DNA of 64,000 nucleotides, taken from contig NC_083513.1 in the NCBI RefSeq assembly GCF_032362555.1, positions 5,704,001-5,768,000 of the forward strand, given 5' to 3'. This DNA is from Amyelois transitella (taxonomy: Eukaryota; Arthropoda; Insecta; Lepidoptera; Pyralidae). The notes beneath the pieces are model-generated. The model saw only the letters and a program-made list of their open reading frames with translations. It did not search any database and was not told the DNA's origin. Both the position numbers and the translations under genes were made by a program. This document shows positions 24,944 to 35,900 of this stretch, in pieces (position 1 is the first letter of the stretch; each line of letters starts with the position of its first letter).

Positions 24944-24960
24944 TCAGTCGGAGGTCACCA
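24944..24960 (-). other. Primer binding site, Trp-tRNA type
   Basis: Three bases inside the 5' LTR edge, the minus strand reads TGGTGACCTCCGACTGA. This is nearly the complement of the 3' end of insect tRNA-Trp (TGGTGACCCCGACGTGA). CsRn1-clade elements are known to use this primer. The tRNA match is from memory. Confidence 0.7.
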
Positions 24961-24963
24961 ATT

Positions 24964-25893
24964 TGGAGAGAGAGATTCTCCAGGGTTTCTTGTAGTAGAA
25001 TAATACTCCGTTTCAGAAGGTGAGAATGGAATGGTTTATTTACAAAAGTTGGACATATTTATATAAAACTATTTACAATGGAAAAGGCATGGACGAATCA
25101 AAAATACGGAATTATAACCAATGATAAAGAGAAGTTATTTGTAACAAATCAGAAATATCGAATTATAGCCAATAGTGTGAGCGTATTTACAATAGGAAAT
25201 CTATCGAAAAGTTTTTGAGGATAATAAAATGGATTTGCATAGATTTCCGAGAATTTTGCATTGCTGTCTCTTGAGTCTGGATAGCTCCGTCTCGTTTCCG
25301 CTACACGTGTCGAGCTTGAGTTTCTGTGACGCCCGGTGCGGCCGCAGGCGCGCCGAGGGCGCTACGTGCGGTGTGCACGCGATGTTTGTTGGGTGAAACT
25401 TGCTTGCGTATAAAACCGTCTTGCTGCTTGCTCCCCGCCTCAGTGTGAATTTGAACTTGCGGCGTGAGGTCGCGCTCGTGAAGCTCTCGCGAAGTGCAGT
25501 GTGTGCGTCGAACTCTTGAGTTGTGTTGTTTCGGACGGAGATCCGATGGACAATAATGCAGTGTGGAGAATTGGCGTGTGAAGATGCTGATGCTGCCTGG
25601 AAGAACTGCTGATGCACGATGTGTGGCATGTCCATGTGCACGCGCTCACAAACAGTTCTTTTCAGAACTAGCTTCTTCTGGTTTCTGGGCAACGAACTCG
25701 GCATGATATTAAAGTGCTTGATTTGTTTTATTCATCTCTTATATATATATGTATTATATCTATTATATCCTGGTAAGGTATTGTAATTGTAAATGGTAAA
25801 TATTGTGAAGGTAACTGTTGTTCTTGTTATTCGGTAAGGTAAGCTTGTTGGTAAGTATGTTGGTACTTGATGATAAGTATGCTGGTAGCCACA
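24964..25893 (-). repeat. 5' LTR of the CsRn1-like element
   Basis: Second copy of the 930-bp LTR, identical by eye to 19774-20703. It ends at 25893, directly followed by ATATTT, which also precedes the other LTR. Confidence 0.93.
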
Positions 25894-25939
25894 ATATTTT
25901 TACCGTGTTATTATATGTATATAGATTTCACTATACTCA

Positions 25940-26070
25940 CTGTGAGAAATTCTAGAAAAAGTAGCTATAGTCACTCCCGAAGGTCTATTCTATCAATGCA
26001 ATATTTCGTGAAAATCACTCCAGTAGGTTTTTAGAGTATTCGTCACAAACATAAAAAAAAATTTTTTTCT
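25940..26070 (+). repeat. RTE-like tail split from its left part by the LTR element
   Basis: AAAAGTAGCTATAGTCACTC, ATATTTCGTGAAAATCACTC and TATTCGTCACAAACAT follow the block order of the RTE-like tail. It continues the older repeat interrupted at 19773. Between 26070 and 26269 I see nothing recognisable. Confidence 0.5.
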
Positions 26071-26269
26071 TTTATCTTTATTATTTATTTGTTTGGGGAT
26101 GCCGCAGATGGATGCCGGGGGCCGCCCGCTAACCGGTATCTGCTTCACCACATATTTACTTACAAGCCGGGATTTTCATAAACGTTTAGAATATTTAATT
26201 ATATCTACAACCGGTTCCAAAGCGCACGTGTAGAAGACGCGGTGGAACAAACTACATTGTAGCGTTTTC

Positions 26270-26329
26270 ACCGGACGTCAATTTACATTGTTTTTGTATT
26301 AAAAAAAACAATGTAAATTGACGTCCGGT
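26270..26329. repeat. Perfect hairpin, 26-bp arms
   Basis: Arms 26270-26295 and 26304-26329 are exact reverse complements (ACCGGACGTC at one end, GACGTCCGGT at the other) around an 8-base loop. The hairpin abuts the SINE that starts at 26331. Confidence 0.9.
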
Positions 26330-26330
26330 T

Positions 26331-26550
26331 AAAAAAGAATAGAACCACTCCATTTCTTTCCCATGGATGTCGTAAAAGGCGACTAAGGGATAGGCTTACA
26401 AACTTGGGATTCTTTTCTAGGCGATGGGCTACCAACCTCTCTCTATTTGAATCTCAATTCTGTCATTAAGCCAAATAGCTGAACGTGGCCTATCAGTCTT
26501 TTCAAGATTATTGGGTCTGTCTTCCCCGCAAGGGATATAGACGTGATACA
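26331..26550 (+). repeat. SINE family A, head truncated
   Basis: Starts in the AAAAAAGAATAG block, lacks the GTGTGGTTCCCGGCACC head, and runs to AGGGATATAGACGTGATAC. It lies between the LTR element and the hydrolase gene. From 26551 to 26993 the DNA is AT-rich with no recognisable feature. Confidence 0.75.
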
Positions 26551-26993
26551 AATATAGATCTCTTAAATCTAAATCGTGGACTTATGCACATTGTCTACTA
26601 TAAAAGATGTAAATAAAACTAATGATTCCAATACGAATATTTCGTCAAATTTAACGTCAAATAGGTATTTCGTTAACAAGGAATATGTCCCACCTTCTGT
26701 CTTTTTCAGTTTCTAGATTAGTGTTAGGTATTATTCCCATTTACAAATACTACAGGTTTTGAACGCGCACGTAACGTGCCTTTACCTCGGACGTAGAATC
26801 ATGTTACTAGAGTATTTATAAATTGTAGGATATAATGCAACGCCAAAGTTTAAAATCAGTATTATTTTTATCCCAAAGGTGAACTGGTAGACAACGCATA
26901 AGCATAAATAAGTTGACCAGCCACCACATATCCAGAGTTAGGTTTCCCTGTAAAGAGATCTGGGTATACCTACTCATACCAATTTAAAGTAAA

Positions 26994-29605
26994 TCATAAT
27001 TTTGCTCTAAAATGTTTCCTGTCCAAAAACTCCACTATATGCGGCACTAAATCTCTAGGATGAGTCACATGTAAATCGTGATGAGCATCAATAAACACAT
27101 GAAATATTTCGGGACCATCATACACAAAGAGTTTCTGGATGTACTCTTTCTCTTTCTTGGGTATTTTGGTTTTGACCCCGTGGATGTTAAGCGTGGGAGG
27201 AGCGTTGTGTCGCAGGATGTACACTAAGGAGTCTTTGAAAGCTGGCACGCTGAGCATCAAACGCATAATGGGTTGAGTCGATGTTCTGTAAGAAATATTT
27301 ATTATTAACAATTCAGTGGCAAATAAGAGTTGCTGCCTTTTTGATCTGTCTTTAAGCCAACCTTCTACGAGTACTGCTTGAAAACAGAAAATCACGTTGT
27401 GACGTGACACGTGTCTCAGACATCACGTGACCCAGTCATCACGTAACTCGATGTCACGGGTCTCGGACATCACGCGATTGGACGTCACGGGTCTCAGACA
27501 TCACACAATCTGACGTCACGTATCTCAGACATCACTTGCTCTACGAATCCTGCTTGTAGATTATGATGGTGATCGGTCCGCCTCTTTTCATAAATCATAC
27601 ATATATATCATCACGATTTTATCCCACAGGTGGAAGACAAGAGACAAAATACTAAAAGGCCACATTCAGCTGGATGGCTTAATTATGAACTTGATATTTA
27701 AATAGGTTGGTAGCCTATTGTCTAAGAGTGGTCGAGACGATTCACTTACCTGACGAGACCATTTTCAGCTGTCACTATGGACCGCGACAGCACAATGTCC
27801 GCTTGCTCGCGAGTCAAATGACGTGCGACCATCGTGGATTCTATGAGTTGGTCAAGTTTAGACAGCTTTGGAGGGGCCCTGAAACATAGAACGAAAAAAA
27901 CATTTCATAGTTTTGATAATTAAATAAAGTTAAAGTTTCTACCATAAACGACCTCAATTAAAAGATTATTGAAATCAAATGAAGCAAAAGAACTTATAAA
28001 TTGCTCCTGGCAAGTGAAACGATGTGGTCTCACATTTATGTACCTATAAAAACCTGTACAGTGTATAAAAAAGGAAATTAATTACACGAAGCGAAAGCTA
28101 CTACCTCTGACTGTGGTGATCATGAATGATTAATTCAAATAAATTTTCTTTTTACACAAAAAGTCTGCATATAAATGAAATGATAAAGTGGGTCTTCAAA
28201 AATAGGGCACACAAAATGCGGTCCCACCCTTCGATCAAGTAAGGTTCTTTCGCATTATTATCTTCCAGTAAACCTTTTGGAAATCAAGTGAGAGAAGGAT
28301 TATTTTTAGATGAGCAAGTGGACAAATGCAGTTGTCACAGCCAGCCTTTAACGACTAGAAAAGAATATGATAAAATATGCTGCCTACCCGTTGAATAGTT
28401 GATAGTGGTCGTAATAATATTTGAAACGCCGTTTAAACCAGGTACCGTGTGCTTCATTTAAATAATAATAAGCTGTCAAGGCCAAGAGTGGGTCGATTTT
28501 TACTATTTTCTTGATTTTCCCTGGGTAGAGATGGTGGTACAATGATGCTGTAAAAATATAAATCATAGTATATACCTATTTGGAAAACAGAAACAGCGTT
28601 AGTGAGCATATGAAGGGGCTATTAATTGTGTTCCACTCTTATTTCTTTCGCGACACAGGTTGACCCTAAGATAACATAGTAAGATATCCCGAGCTATTTC
28701 CCCGGCCTGTGGGGCTCTAAACTACGTGATCTGTTGCGGTTATAAAATTAATACCTATTACTTTTCTTTGGATTTTTTCGGAAGAGGACAGAAAACTTAC
28801 GGTTTCAAACCCTGACAGCCTACTAAGTAATACATAGTTATACTCAGTGCTGTTATTTTTTATTTGCGTCCTGAAGACTCTCCTCGTGAAGACTATAGAA
28901 GTGGTCTTCACGAGGAGAACCTTTACCATTTAACCACGAGGATGTTAAATATATTTCACAGACACATATTTCTCATTCTTTTTTTAAAGCGTTTCACATA
29001 CAAGACTTTTCGTTACTACTCCAAAACCGAACCTATTAAACACCCCATGGAGTGTGCCACGCAAGCGAAGTTGTTCCATTGCAAATGGTTGACTACCTCC
29101 TTTATTATTTCTACCACGAAAGCTTGTTGGACTAGCAGGGTAGTCGACAAATGATCCGATTTTCCGTGCCCTGAAAATAGAGACATAAATAAAAACAATC
29201 ACTTTCTCTTAGTGCAACAACCATCACCAAGGCTGGGTAAACGGCAGAAAGATAAGGATTCCTAGAAAGTTTCAGTGGTCCTATTCTAAAGTCTCATAAA
29301 TGAATGAGTTAAGAGCTAACATAGAGCGGTTTCTTACCAGGGATATCAAAGCAGACATAGTGATATGTATCAGGAAGTAGCGACACCAAAGGCTCGAAGA
29401 CCGCCGCGGAGTCCAAATAGCCATGGAGAAGGAGCACTCCTGGTTTGTGTCTGTCTCCCCAACAGATGACTGTAAAAAAGCAAGTTAAAAGACTTAAAAC
29501 TTAATAAAGATTGTTAAAAAACAAACAAGCATGTTGGCAATACTTACTCGCAATTTTTCCCCATTTCGTTGTAATAAACCACTCTTCAGTTAGTTTTGAT
29601 TTCAT
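26994..29605 (-). CDS. Alpha/beta-hydrolase, kraken/serine-hydrolase-like
   Basis: Predicted serine hydrolase of unknown substrate, related to insect kraken and vertebrate SERHL. Six exons in phase: 29605-29548, 29469-29338, 29170-29033, 28547-28388, 27878-27750, 27285-26994, giving 302 residues, normal for the fold. The oxyanion motif HGYLDS starts at residue 35 and FDIPGHGKSDH follows. The nucleophile elbow is AHSMGC with Ser104. The catalytic His is probably in DAHHDLHVTHP near the C-terminus. There is no signal peptide, so it is probably cytosolic or peroxisomal; no C-terminal SKL is seen (it ends AKL). The exon 3 donor (GTTCGG) is weak and was chosen because it keeps phase, so that junction is the least certain. 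Confidence 0.85.
27402..27536. repeat. Short tandem repeat, about 31-bp unit
   Basis: About four diverged units with the core CACGGGTCTCAGACATCAC, followed by a spacer ending GACGT. The first unit is longer, about 47 bases. Units join in TGACGTCAC, which resembles a CRE site. It lies in the last intron of the hydrolase gene. Confidence 0.75.
28879..28918. repeat. Hairpin, 15-bp perfect arms
   Basis: TCTCCTCGTGAAGAC at 28879-28893 and its exact reverse complement at 28904-28918, with a 10-base loop. It is intronic in the hydrolase gene. Confidence 0.85.
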
Positions 29606-30499
29606 TATAACGTATTTTTAATAAATATTTAAAGACGCATTTGTTAAAGTATATTTTTAATCTAAGTTTTTAACATCAATAACTTTATTAAAAACGTACA
29701 AGATCAAGATCTACCTACTGAAATTTATGTAGTGCGTCATAGTATGTACTTAATCAAAATAACCAACATCAAAATTTTGTCACAGCTTCAGTCATTACAC
29801 GAGACAATCAGACGCACATGCGATAACAGATGAATTAGATGGGTAAAACTAAACCTTCTTATCAATTTTTATCATAAGTAAGCGGTTTTCGTTATCGCGT
29901 TTTTATTCAGACATTATCAAAACTCGACTATCATTTGTATTGTGTTTGAATTTATTTTGATTCAGGTAAACATCTATAAAGAGTAAAGTCGAGACAAAAG
30001 TAAGCTCTTCGTCATATTTATTTTATTTACAGGCATGCTACGTAACAAACCCATACAGATTTAAGCTGTCTGCCAAATGATACTGCAGGGTTCACATCGT
30101 CTTGCACTTAGGTGAGCAAATAAGTATGACGGTTGGACAGTCGCCCGAGCGCTGCCATATTCATCAATTGTACCTATATTCAAATTAAGCATGATATTCA
30201 CATTAGAGGCTATTTGACAAAGTTCTAAAAACTATCTTAGGGTATTTATTTGTTTATAAGGAGCCCTACAAAAATACTTTTCTGCCTTTATTACAGCTAT
30301 TTTATTAAAAAATCGAAAAAGAAAATGAAATATTTAAATATGCCGCCAAAACGCGACTTTTAGCAATATGGCGGCCATGGCATGCAGTGACGTAAATTCC
30401 GTGTAAATATCATACAAAGTTTGTTGGTGTTTCGAAAAGTTTTGATTTTCTCTTGTTTTATTTAACTTGTGCCACGTCATATGTGTGAAAATTATTAAA
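29606..30499. other. Intergenic, nothing recognised
   Basis: AT-rich DNA upstream of the hydrolase start codon, which must include that gene's promoter. The end of the stretch has AAAACGCGACTTTTAGC and ATATGGCGGCCATGGC, a local rise in GC content without an open frame. Confidence 0.4.
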
Positions 30500-30626
30500 A
30501 TGAGTTCCTATAAATGTTGTGCAGTGCCTCAATGCACTAATACAACAATAAAATCTCCTACGAAACTGTTTTTTCTATGCCGATGGATTTGAATATTCGC
30601 AAGAAGTGGTTTCAGATCATGATCTA
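30500..30626 (+). pseudogene. Decayed THAP zinc-finger fragment
   Basis: From ATG at 30500 the frame reads MSSYKCCAVPQCTNTTIKS, the start of a THAP DNA-binding domain with its C-x4-C pair. After a run of six T (30569-30574) the frame is lost. The conserved continuation, including RKKWFQ with the family tryptophan, is found in the next frame and ends at a stop at 30624-30626. The second half of the zinc site (C-x2-H) is absent. THAP domains belong to P-type transposases and to genes derived from them. I cannot tell which this was, and no terminal inverted repeats were found. Confidence 0.6.
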
Positions 30627-30693
30627 AGATCAGTGGTTACCAAGATATACTTACAATGATGTTTTCACATTCCTCAGTTCGTATTTCAGCATA

Positions 30694-30732
30694 GAAATCT
30701 GGATTGTCTTTGAAGAAGACAATCCAGATTTC
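30694..30732. repeat. Hairpin, 17-bp perfect arms
   Basis: GAAATCTGGATTGTCTT at 30694-30710 and its exact reverse complement at 30716-30732, loop 5 bases. It lies shortly after the THAP fragment. Confidence 0.85.
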
Positions 30733-32937
30733 TTCTTCCAACCATTATTGCGTCCACTTTTGGTAGGTTTCGACTGTCAGCTTTCGCGGAATGGGTTTCC
30801 ATTATTAAATACCTATGTTATCTGAGTAATCCTGAGCGATCAAACACTTATAAAATCTTGAAAAATAATAGCGAACACTAAGGAACGGTACGATCCACAG
30901 TCTGTTTATGGATAATTGACGTCATAATAGAAATAGCCAATCACGTTCGTTTTTAGTCACGTGACAGCTGCATATAAAAACCTAATTTTCTGAGACGGAT
31001 TTTGTTTAAATAATGCAATATTTTTATCTCGCGTTATTACAAATTGCTCCAAAAAAATAATATTAAGACTGATGACATAAAAGAAATGTATATTTTTAAT
31101 ACAGTCAAATAGCCTAAAATACACTAAGCATTCAAAATATATGCCTTTGCTTTACTATTTGGTATCTACTTGGGCTCCACATTCAGATATGAGCCCACCT
31201 TAGATAAAGCCCACAGATATAAAATACATGAAGACATAAAAAACGATACATAGGAGTGAAAATGATCACGTTACATACTAACAATCGCCTTTTATTCCTT
31301 ACGAGATAGACACCTGCCAAGCATTATAGTGTCAACTGATATGTTTTAAATTGAATCTTGTACCTATATAAAAGTACCGTAACTCCTGATGCTACAACAG
31401 CGAATTGAAATGAAAAACCTAATTTATGGCATACTTTATTCTTTAGATAATTTAGCCATCAAGTCTATTAATAAATATGGAATGAATTTGCTTTGTGTAG
31501 AGAAGTACATATTGTATTACATAGTAAGTTTAGTATAATTTGATTATTTATATTTACACATACAAGTGACAATAATGTTATAATCTTAGTGGTGTTCATA
31601 ATATCACTTTAACATTCCTTCACAAAGGTAGCAAAGGTATGAAGCACAAAAAATTGGCAATTTTCAATAGAAAGACGTTATAGATAATTTTCTTAGGAGC
31701 ATCATTTTGTATATTTGGATCACTTTTGTTTCGTTATGAAGTTCATTAAATAGCACCAAAAATGACATACCTAAACGTGTGCATTAAAAATGTTTATATT
31801 TGCTGGCCTTAATTTTTGAAATAACGTCATTGATCTAAATATACAAGTTCATGCAATCAGTAAGGAAGCTCTGTAAAAAGGCATATAAACAATAATAGTT
31901 TGTATAAGTTTTAAAGGAGACAATCGTGCTTAATTACAAGAATAAAAATATCAAATGCAGAGTTAAAACTTTTGCAAAATTAGATAAATTTTCTAAGATA
32001 AAAATATGAACCGACACTGGCATGTAATCCCCAAATGCTTTAAGGTACTCAGGTACTACAAACAAATCTCTCACCAGTACATTAAAGTTATGACACCGAA
32101 TTTACTTATTTCTTAACTTATAATCATCGAATATAGTCACAACAAAATAAACATAACAATAATAAAAACATTATATAAAAAAATGTTACTAAAGCTGAAA
32201 CATATTGTTATTATTCTTTGAAATTAATCACATCTACATTTTAAAAATACGCCGAGGATATTTAAGATGAGGTAGTGTGTTGTCCAAACTATATGTTTAG
32301 GAATGGTCATTTACTATTGTTATTTATATATTTATAGTAGTGATGTTATAAAAGTGTGGTCTATCGACGTGCGATGTGATTTAATCAAAGAGATAAAACA
32401 GTCTTATATAATTATATTTATATGATTCACGTCCAACTACGTTTGCATACTGCACTGCATTACATCTACCAGAACATTACTCATCCCTTTTTATAACTTA
32501 AGTACTATGATAAAGATGTAATAAATTACCTAATATCAAAAACTATGTACAATCACAATTTGTACATGTAATATATAAGTTCATACATATATATTCGCAT
32601 ACAAACTATTTTAAATAGTTATGAACACACTAATCAATGGAGATTGCAGACACGACATAGGCTAAGAATACTGTTCTAAAAATACTCTCGCCTATGCAGT
32701 ACATTCTATAGATGTACATCAATAACAATAAAAATTAAGTTCAAACCACACTCAAAATATATCACAGATACCTAAGGAGATATTATTCATAATATCTCGT
32801 CATAGAGGTATTAAACACTGCGAAATTATTCTATGGATAAATAAACGAATATAGTTGTATATGCACGATCTGAAACATATTATATTAATACCTCAGTATG
32901 TAGTTTACTCTTTGAATTTTGTTCATAAAGTGTCTCT
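30733..32937. other. AT-rich stretch, probable 3' UTR of the adaptor gene
   Basis: Over 2 kb with no credible exon on either strand and no recognised repeat. Much of the right part is probably the 3' UTR of the minus-strand gene ending at 32938. Several TTTATT words (AATAAA on the minus strand, for example near 31290 and 31434) could serve as its polyadenylation signal. The true end cannot be chosen from sequence alone. Confidence 0.4.
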
Positions 32938-35900
32938 TTAGACTTGAAAGTAATCACTGACTGTGGCGTCGCCGCCGTTAATACTGTTTCTGGGCTGCGC
33001 TGCGCGCTCGCCGCCCGCCGCGCCGCCCGCCGCGCCGCCCGGCCGCTTGCCCGACACGGCGTCGTAAAGCGGCTCCTTCTTGGCCACCTCGAAATACTTT
33101 ACACTCTCGTAGTTAGGATCTTTCTTATATCTCACCGAGTCGTACATCGGATCTTTAGATCTCACGGATTCATATTTGGGTTCTTTGTATCTTAAAGACT
33201 CGTAATTTGGATCCTTGGTGCCGACACTCTCGTAATTGGAGTACTTTGGCCGCACGGATTCATAGTTTGGATCCGATTCACTGCCTGTGGTGTATAATGG
33301 ATCATGCGGCATCGATTCGTAATTCGGCTCTTGGATAGAACTAGTTTCTTCATTGTTATTGCCATGTGAGGATCTTTTATTGACGGTGGAGTACGTCGGC
33401 TGTATTTTATAATTAGGTGCTATTGTAGCATATGGCGGAGTGGATGGTTGATTCCGTAGCACTTCGTAATTGGGATCGGAATCTGAAGCATTGTTGTCGG
33501 TCTTGGAGATGTGCTCGTACCCGTGATCACTACTGATGATGCTGTTGGGTCCACTATCAACGACTGCGTGGTTTAATTTTAGCAAATTGTTGTTTGAAAA
33601 GTTGGAATTGCCTGGTTTATTGACATCTTTAACGGTTTCGTAACCGGGGTCTTGGTTTTGTGAGATCTTGCGTTCTTTGTGAGCGATAGTTTCGTAGCCG
33701 TGGTTGACTGATTTCTTTCTGTCAATAGTTTCGTATCCGGGGTCATCTCCGCGGAACTTGGGCGCGACGCCATCCACTTCGTTGTTGGTGAGATCTTTGG
33801 ATCTTCGTATCGGGTCGTCTTTTCCTTTTTTCTTCAAGACTTTTGCGTACATTTCTTCGACGTTTCGCGAGGGGCTTTCTGTGAGTCGTTGTTCTGAGCT
33901 TGCGGAGGTGGCGACCTCTGGCGAGTAGTTGCTGTAGCCGGGTCCGTCGATGGAGTTGTACAAATTGTCGACGGGGCTGTCTTTGTGATCTATATCGAAG
34001 TTGAGCTCTTTGGCGACTAGCGGGCGGATGAGATCGCCAGAACTGAAGCGGTGCTTCTCGACGGGGTAGTTGCAGCCGTAGAAATCCGATGAACTGACAC
34101 AGCTGTTGTTTCGTTGGTGTTTTTCGTTGAGACTGCGACGAAACTTGTCATTGCTGTGAAGGTCACCTAAAATTCAAAATGTTTCGTTCAGTCTCGCATA
34201 GATCGATTTCAAAACCTCATTGACATTCGCTCAGATTTCATTTATTTTATTTATTTATTTATTTGGGTTTACCAACGTTTGTTTACAATATTTCTTACTT
34301 GCTAAGGTCATACATAAAGTTTTTATCAACTGTAACAAACACTTAAAGGTAACCACGACATGCATTATAATTTTTGCTTAAGTAATATATATTAACAAAA
34401 GTATTTCCTACTTGTATAAACTTAACTTTTACTTAAAAGCTTAGGACAATCTAATAAATTATTAAACAATTTATATATAAACGCAAGATCAATTATTCAT
34501 TGTCAAGAATAAGAACGAAAGGTCGTCTTAAACCGTTTATTTGTCCTTAAGCTACCAACCTGTGCTAGATATTCGTTGGTGCTGCGCCCTAACATTCGCT
34601 GTGGCATGCGAAGTGGCATGTACGGCGGCATGTACTACAGCATGATGCGGCGCATGCGCGGGCGGCGGCGGCAGCGGGGAGTTGGCCTGGCGCTTCTCAG
34701 GCTTCGGCGACCCGAGAGCGCCCGTCGATAGAGAACATGACGATGAAGATGCTGAGTAAATAAAACCAAATATAATTAGTCTCTAATCTACCAATGAAAA
34801 CCGCCTTTTTTATTTAGGCAAAACAGTATATAATGGTAGTGACCTGGACATTTGTTGTATGGATCGCTTATCTAAACAAATATTTAATTCGCGTAATAAG
34901 CAAGTTAAATTTTTTCCATTTCGTGAAACCACTCACTTACCCAAGCGTAAAAACACTAATCATAATCTTTATTGCTTAATTTGATATACAACTATTACTC
35001 TTGAAAGAATTCAGGTTTTATTCTGTTTTAATCAAGTAAGATAATTTTTTATGTACTCCTTACTGAATCTATATCTAATCTATCTTTGTCTTATGTATCA
35101 TTTTCTGAATTCAGTAATATACACATTTTTTAAAAACTTACCTTGCCGAGAGTGTGTCGCATTAGAAGTGGAAGCTCCAATTTCAGGTGGCGCACTTCTC
35201 CTGTAACAGAATTATTCAATTAAAGATTACAAAATTTTTTTACTTCAATAGAAGTTCTTCGGCTGGATGAAGATAATAAATAATACATGTATAGTTACCT
35301 GGCCGCACTGCCGGCGTCGCAGTCGGCGGCGCGCCTCTCGGGCGTGATCTGCGCGTACGTGTCCGAGCCGCCCGCCTCCGCCTCCTCGATCGCCGCGTAC
35401 ATCTCATCTGTAACGTTATTATTATTGCTAAAGCTAAAGTAATTTATTTGACGTCAACCAATGTTGTTAAACCATACGTTTTGACAATTATTAAGCGATT
35501 TGAAGTATCCTATTATAATGAATAAAAATTTTGAATTTGAATAAACATTAATACGAAACGATCATACAAAAATGACCATCTTGGTAGATCAGTGACCTAA
35601 TACATACCTACATACAAATAATCACGTCTTTATCCCATACAAAGTAGACAGAGCCAACGGCCTCGAAGAGACTGAAAAGTCACGCCCTTCTGCTCTAGTA
35701 TTGTGTATTTTTACCTATCTATAATTGAGTCGTCGAATTTGGCCTATAACTTTTATGACTTTTTCTTAAACTTTAATACCATTTTTGTAACATTCTTACC
35801 TTAATATGAAATAACATTTTTTCAAGTAGAAAGTTTTGACTTACCTGAGTCATCCGACACGGTGGCGTAGTGCGGCTGCGTGGGCGGTTTCACGCTCTGT

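Larger units (their letters stand above)
19774..25893 (-). mobile_element. LTR retrotransposon, Ty3/mdg4 order, CsRn1-like
   Basis: A 6.1-kb element read on the minus strand: 5' LTR 24964-25893, primer site, gag, pol, polypurine tract, 3' LTR 19774-20703. The LTRs are 930 bp, run TG to CA, and look identical line for line, so the insertion is very young. ATATTT lies on both sides (19768-19773 and 25894-25899) as the likely target duplication. Pol order is protease, reverse transcriptase, RNase H, integrase, which is the Ty3 arrangement. A CHCC-type gag finger and a Trp-tRNA primer site point to the CsRn1 clade, which includes Bombyx Kabuki. There is no envelope frame. The element looks whole. 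Confidence 0.93.
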
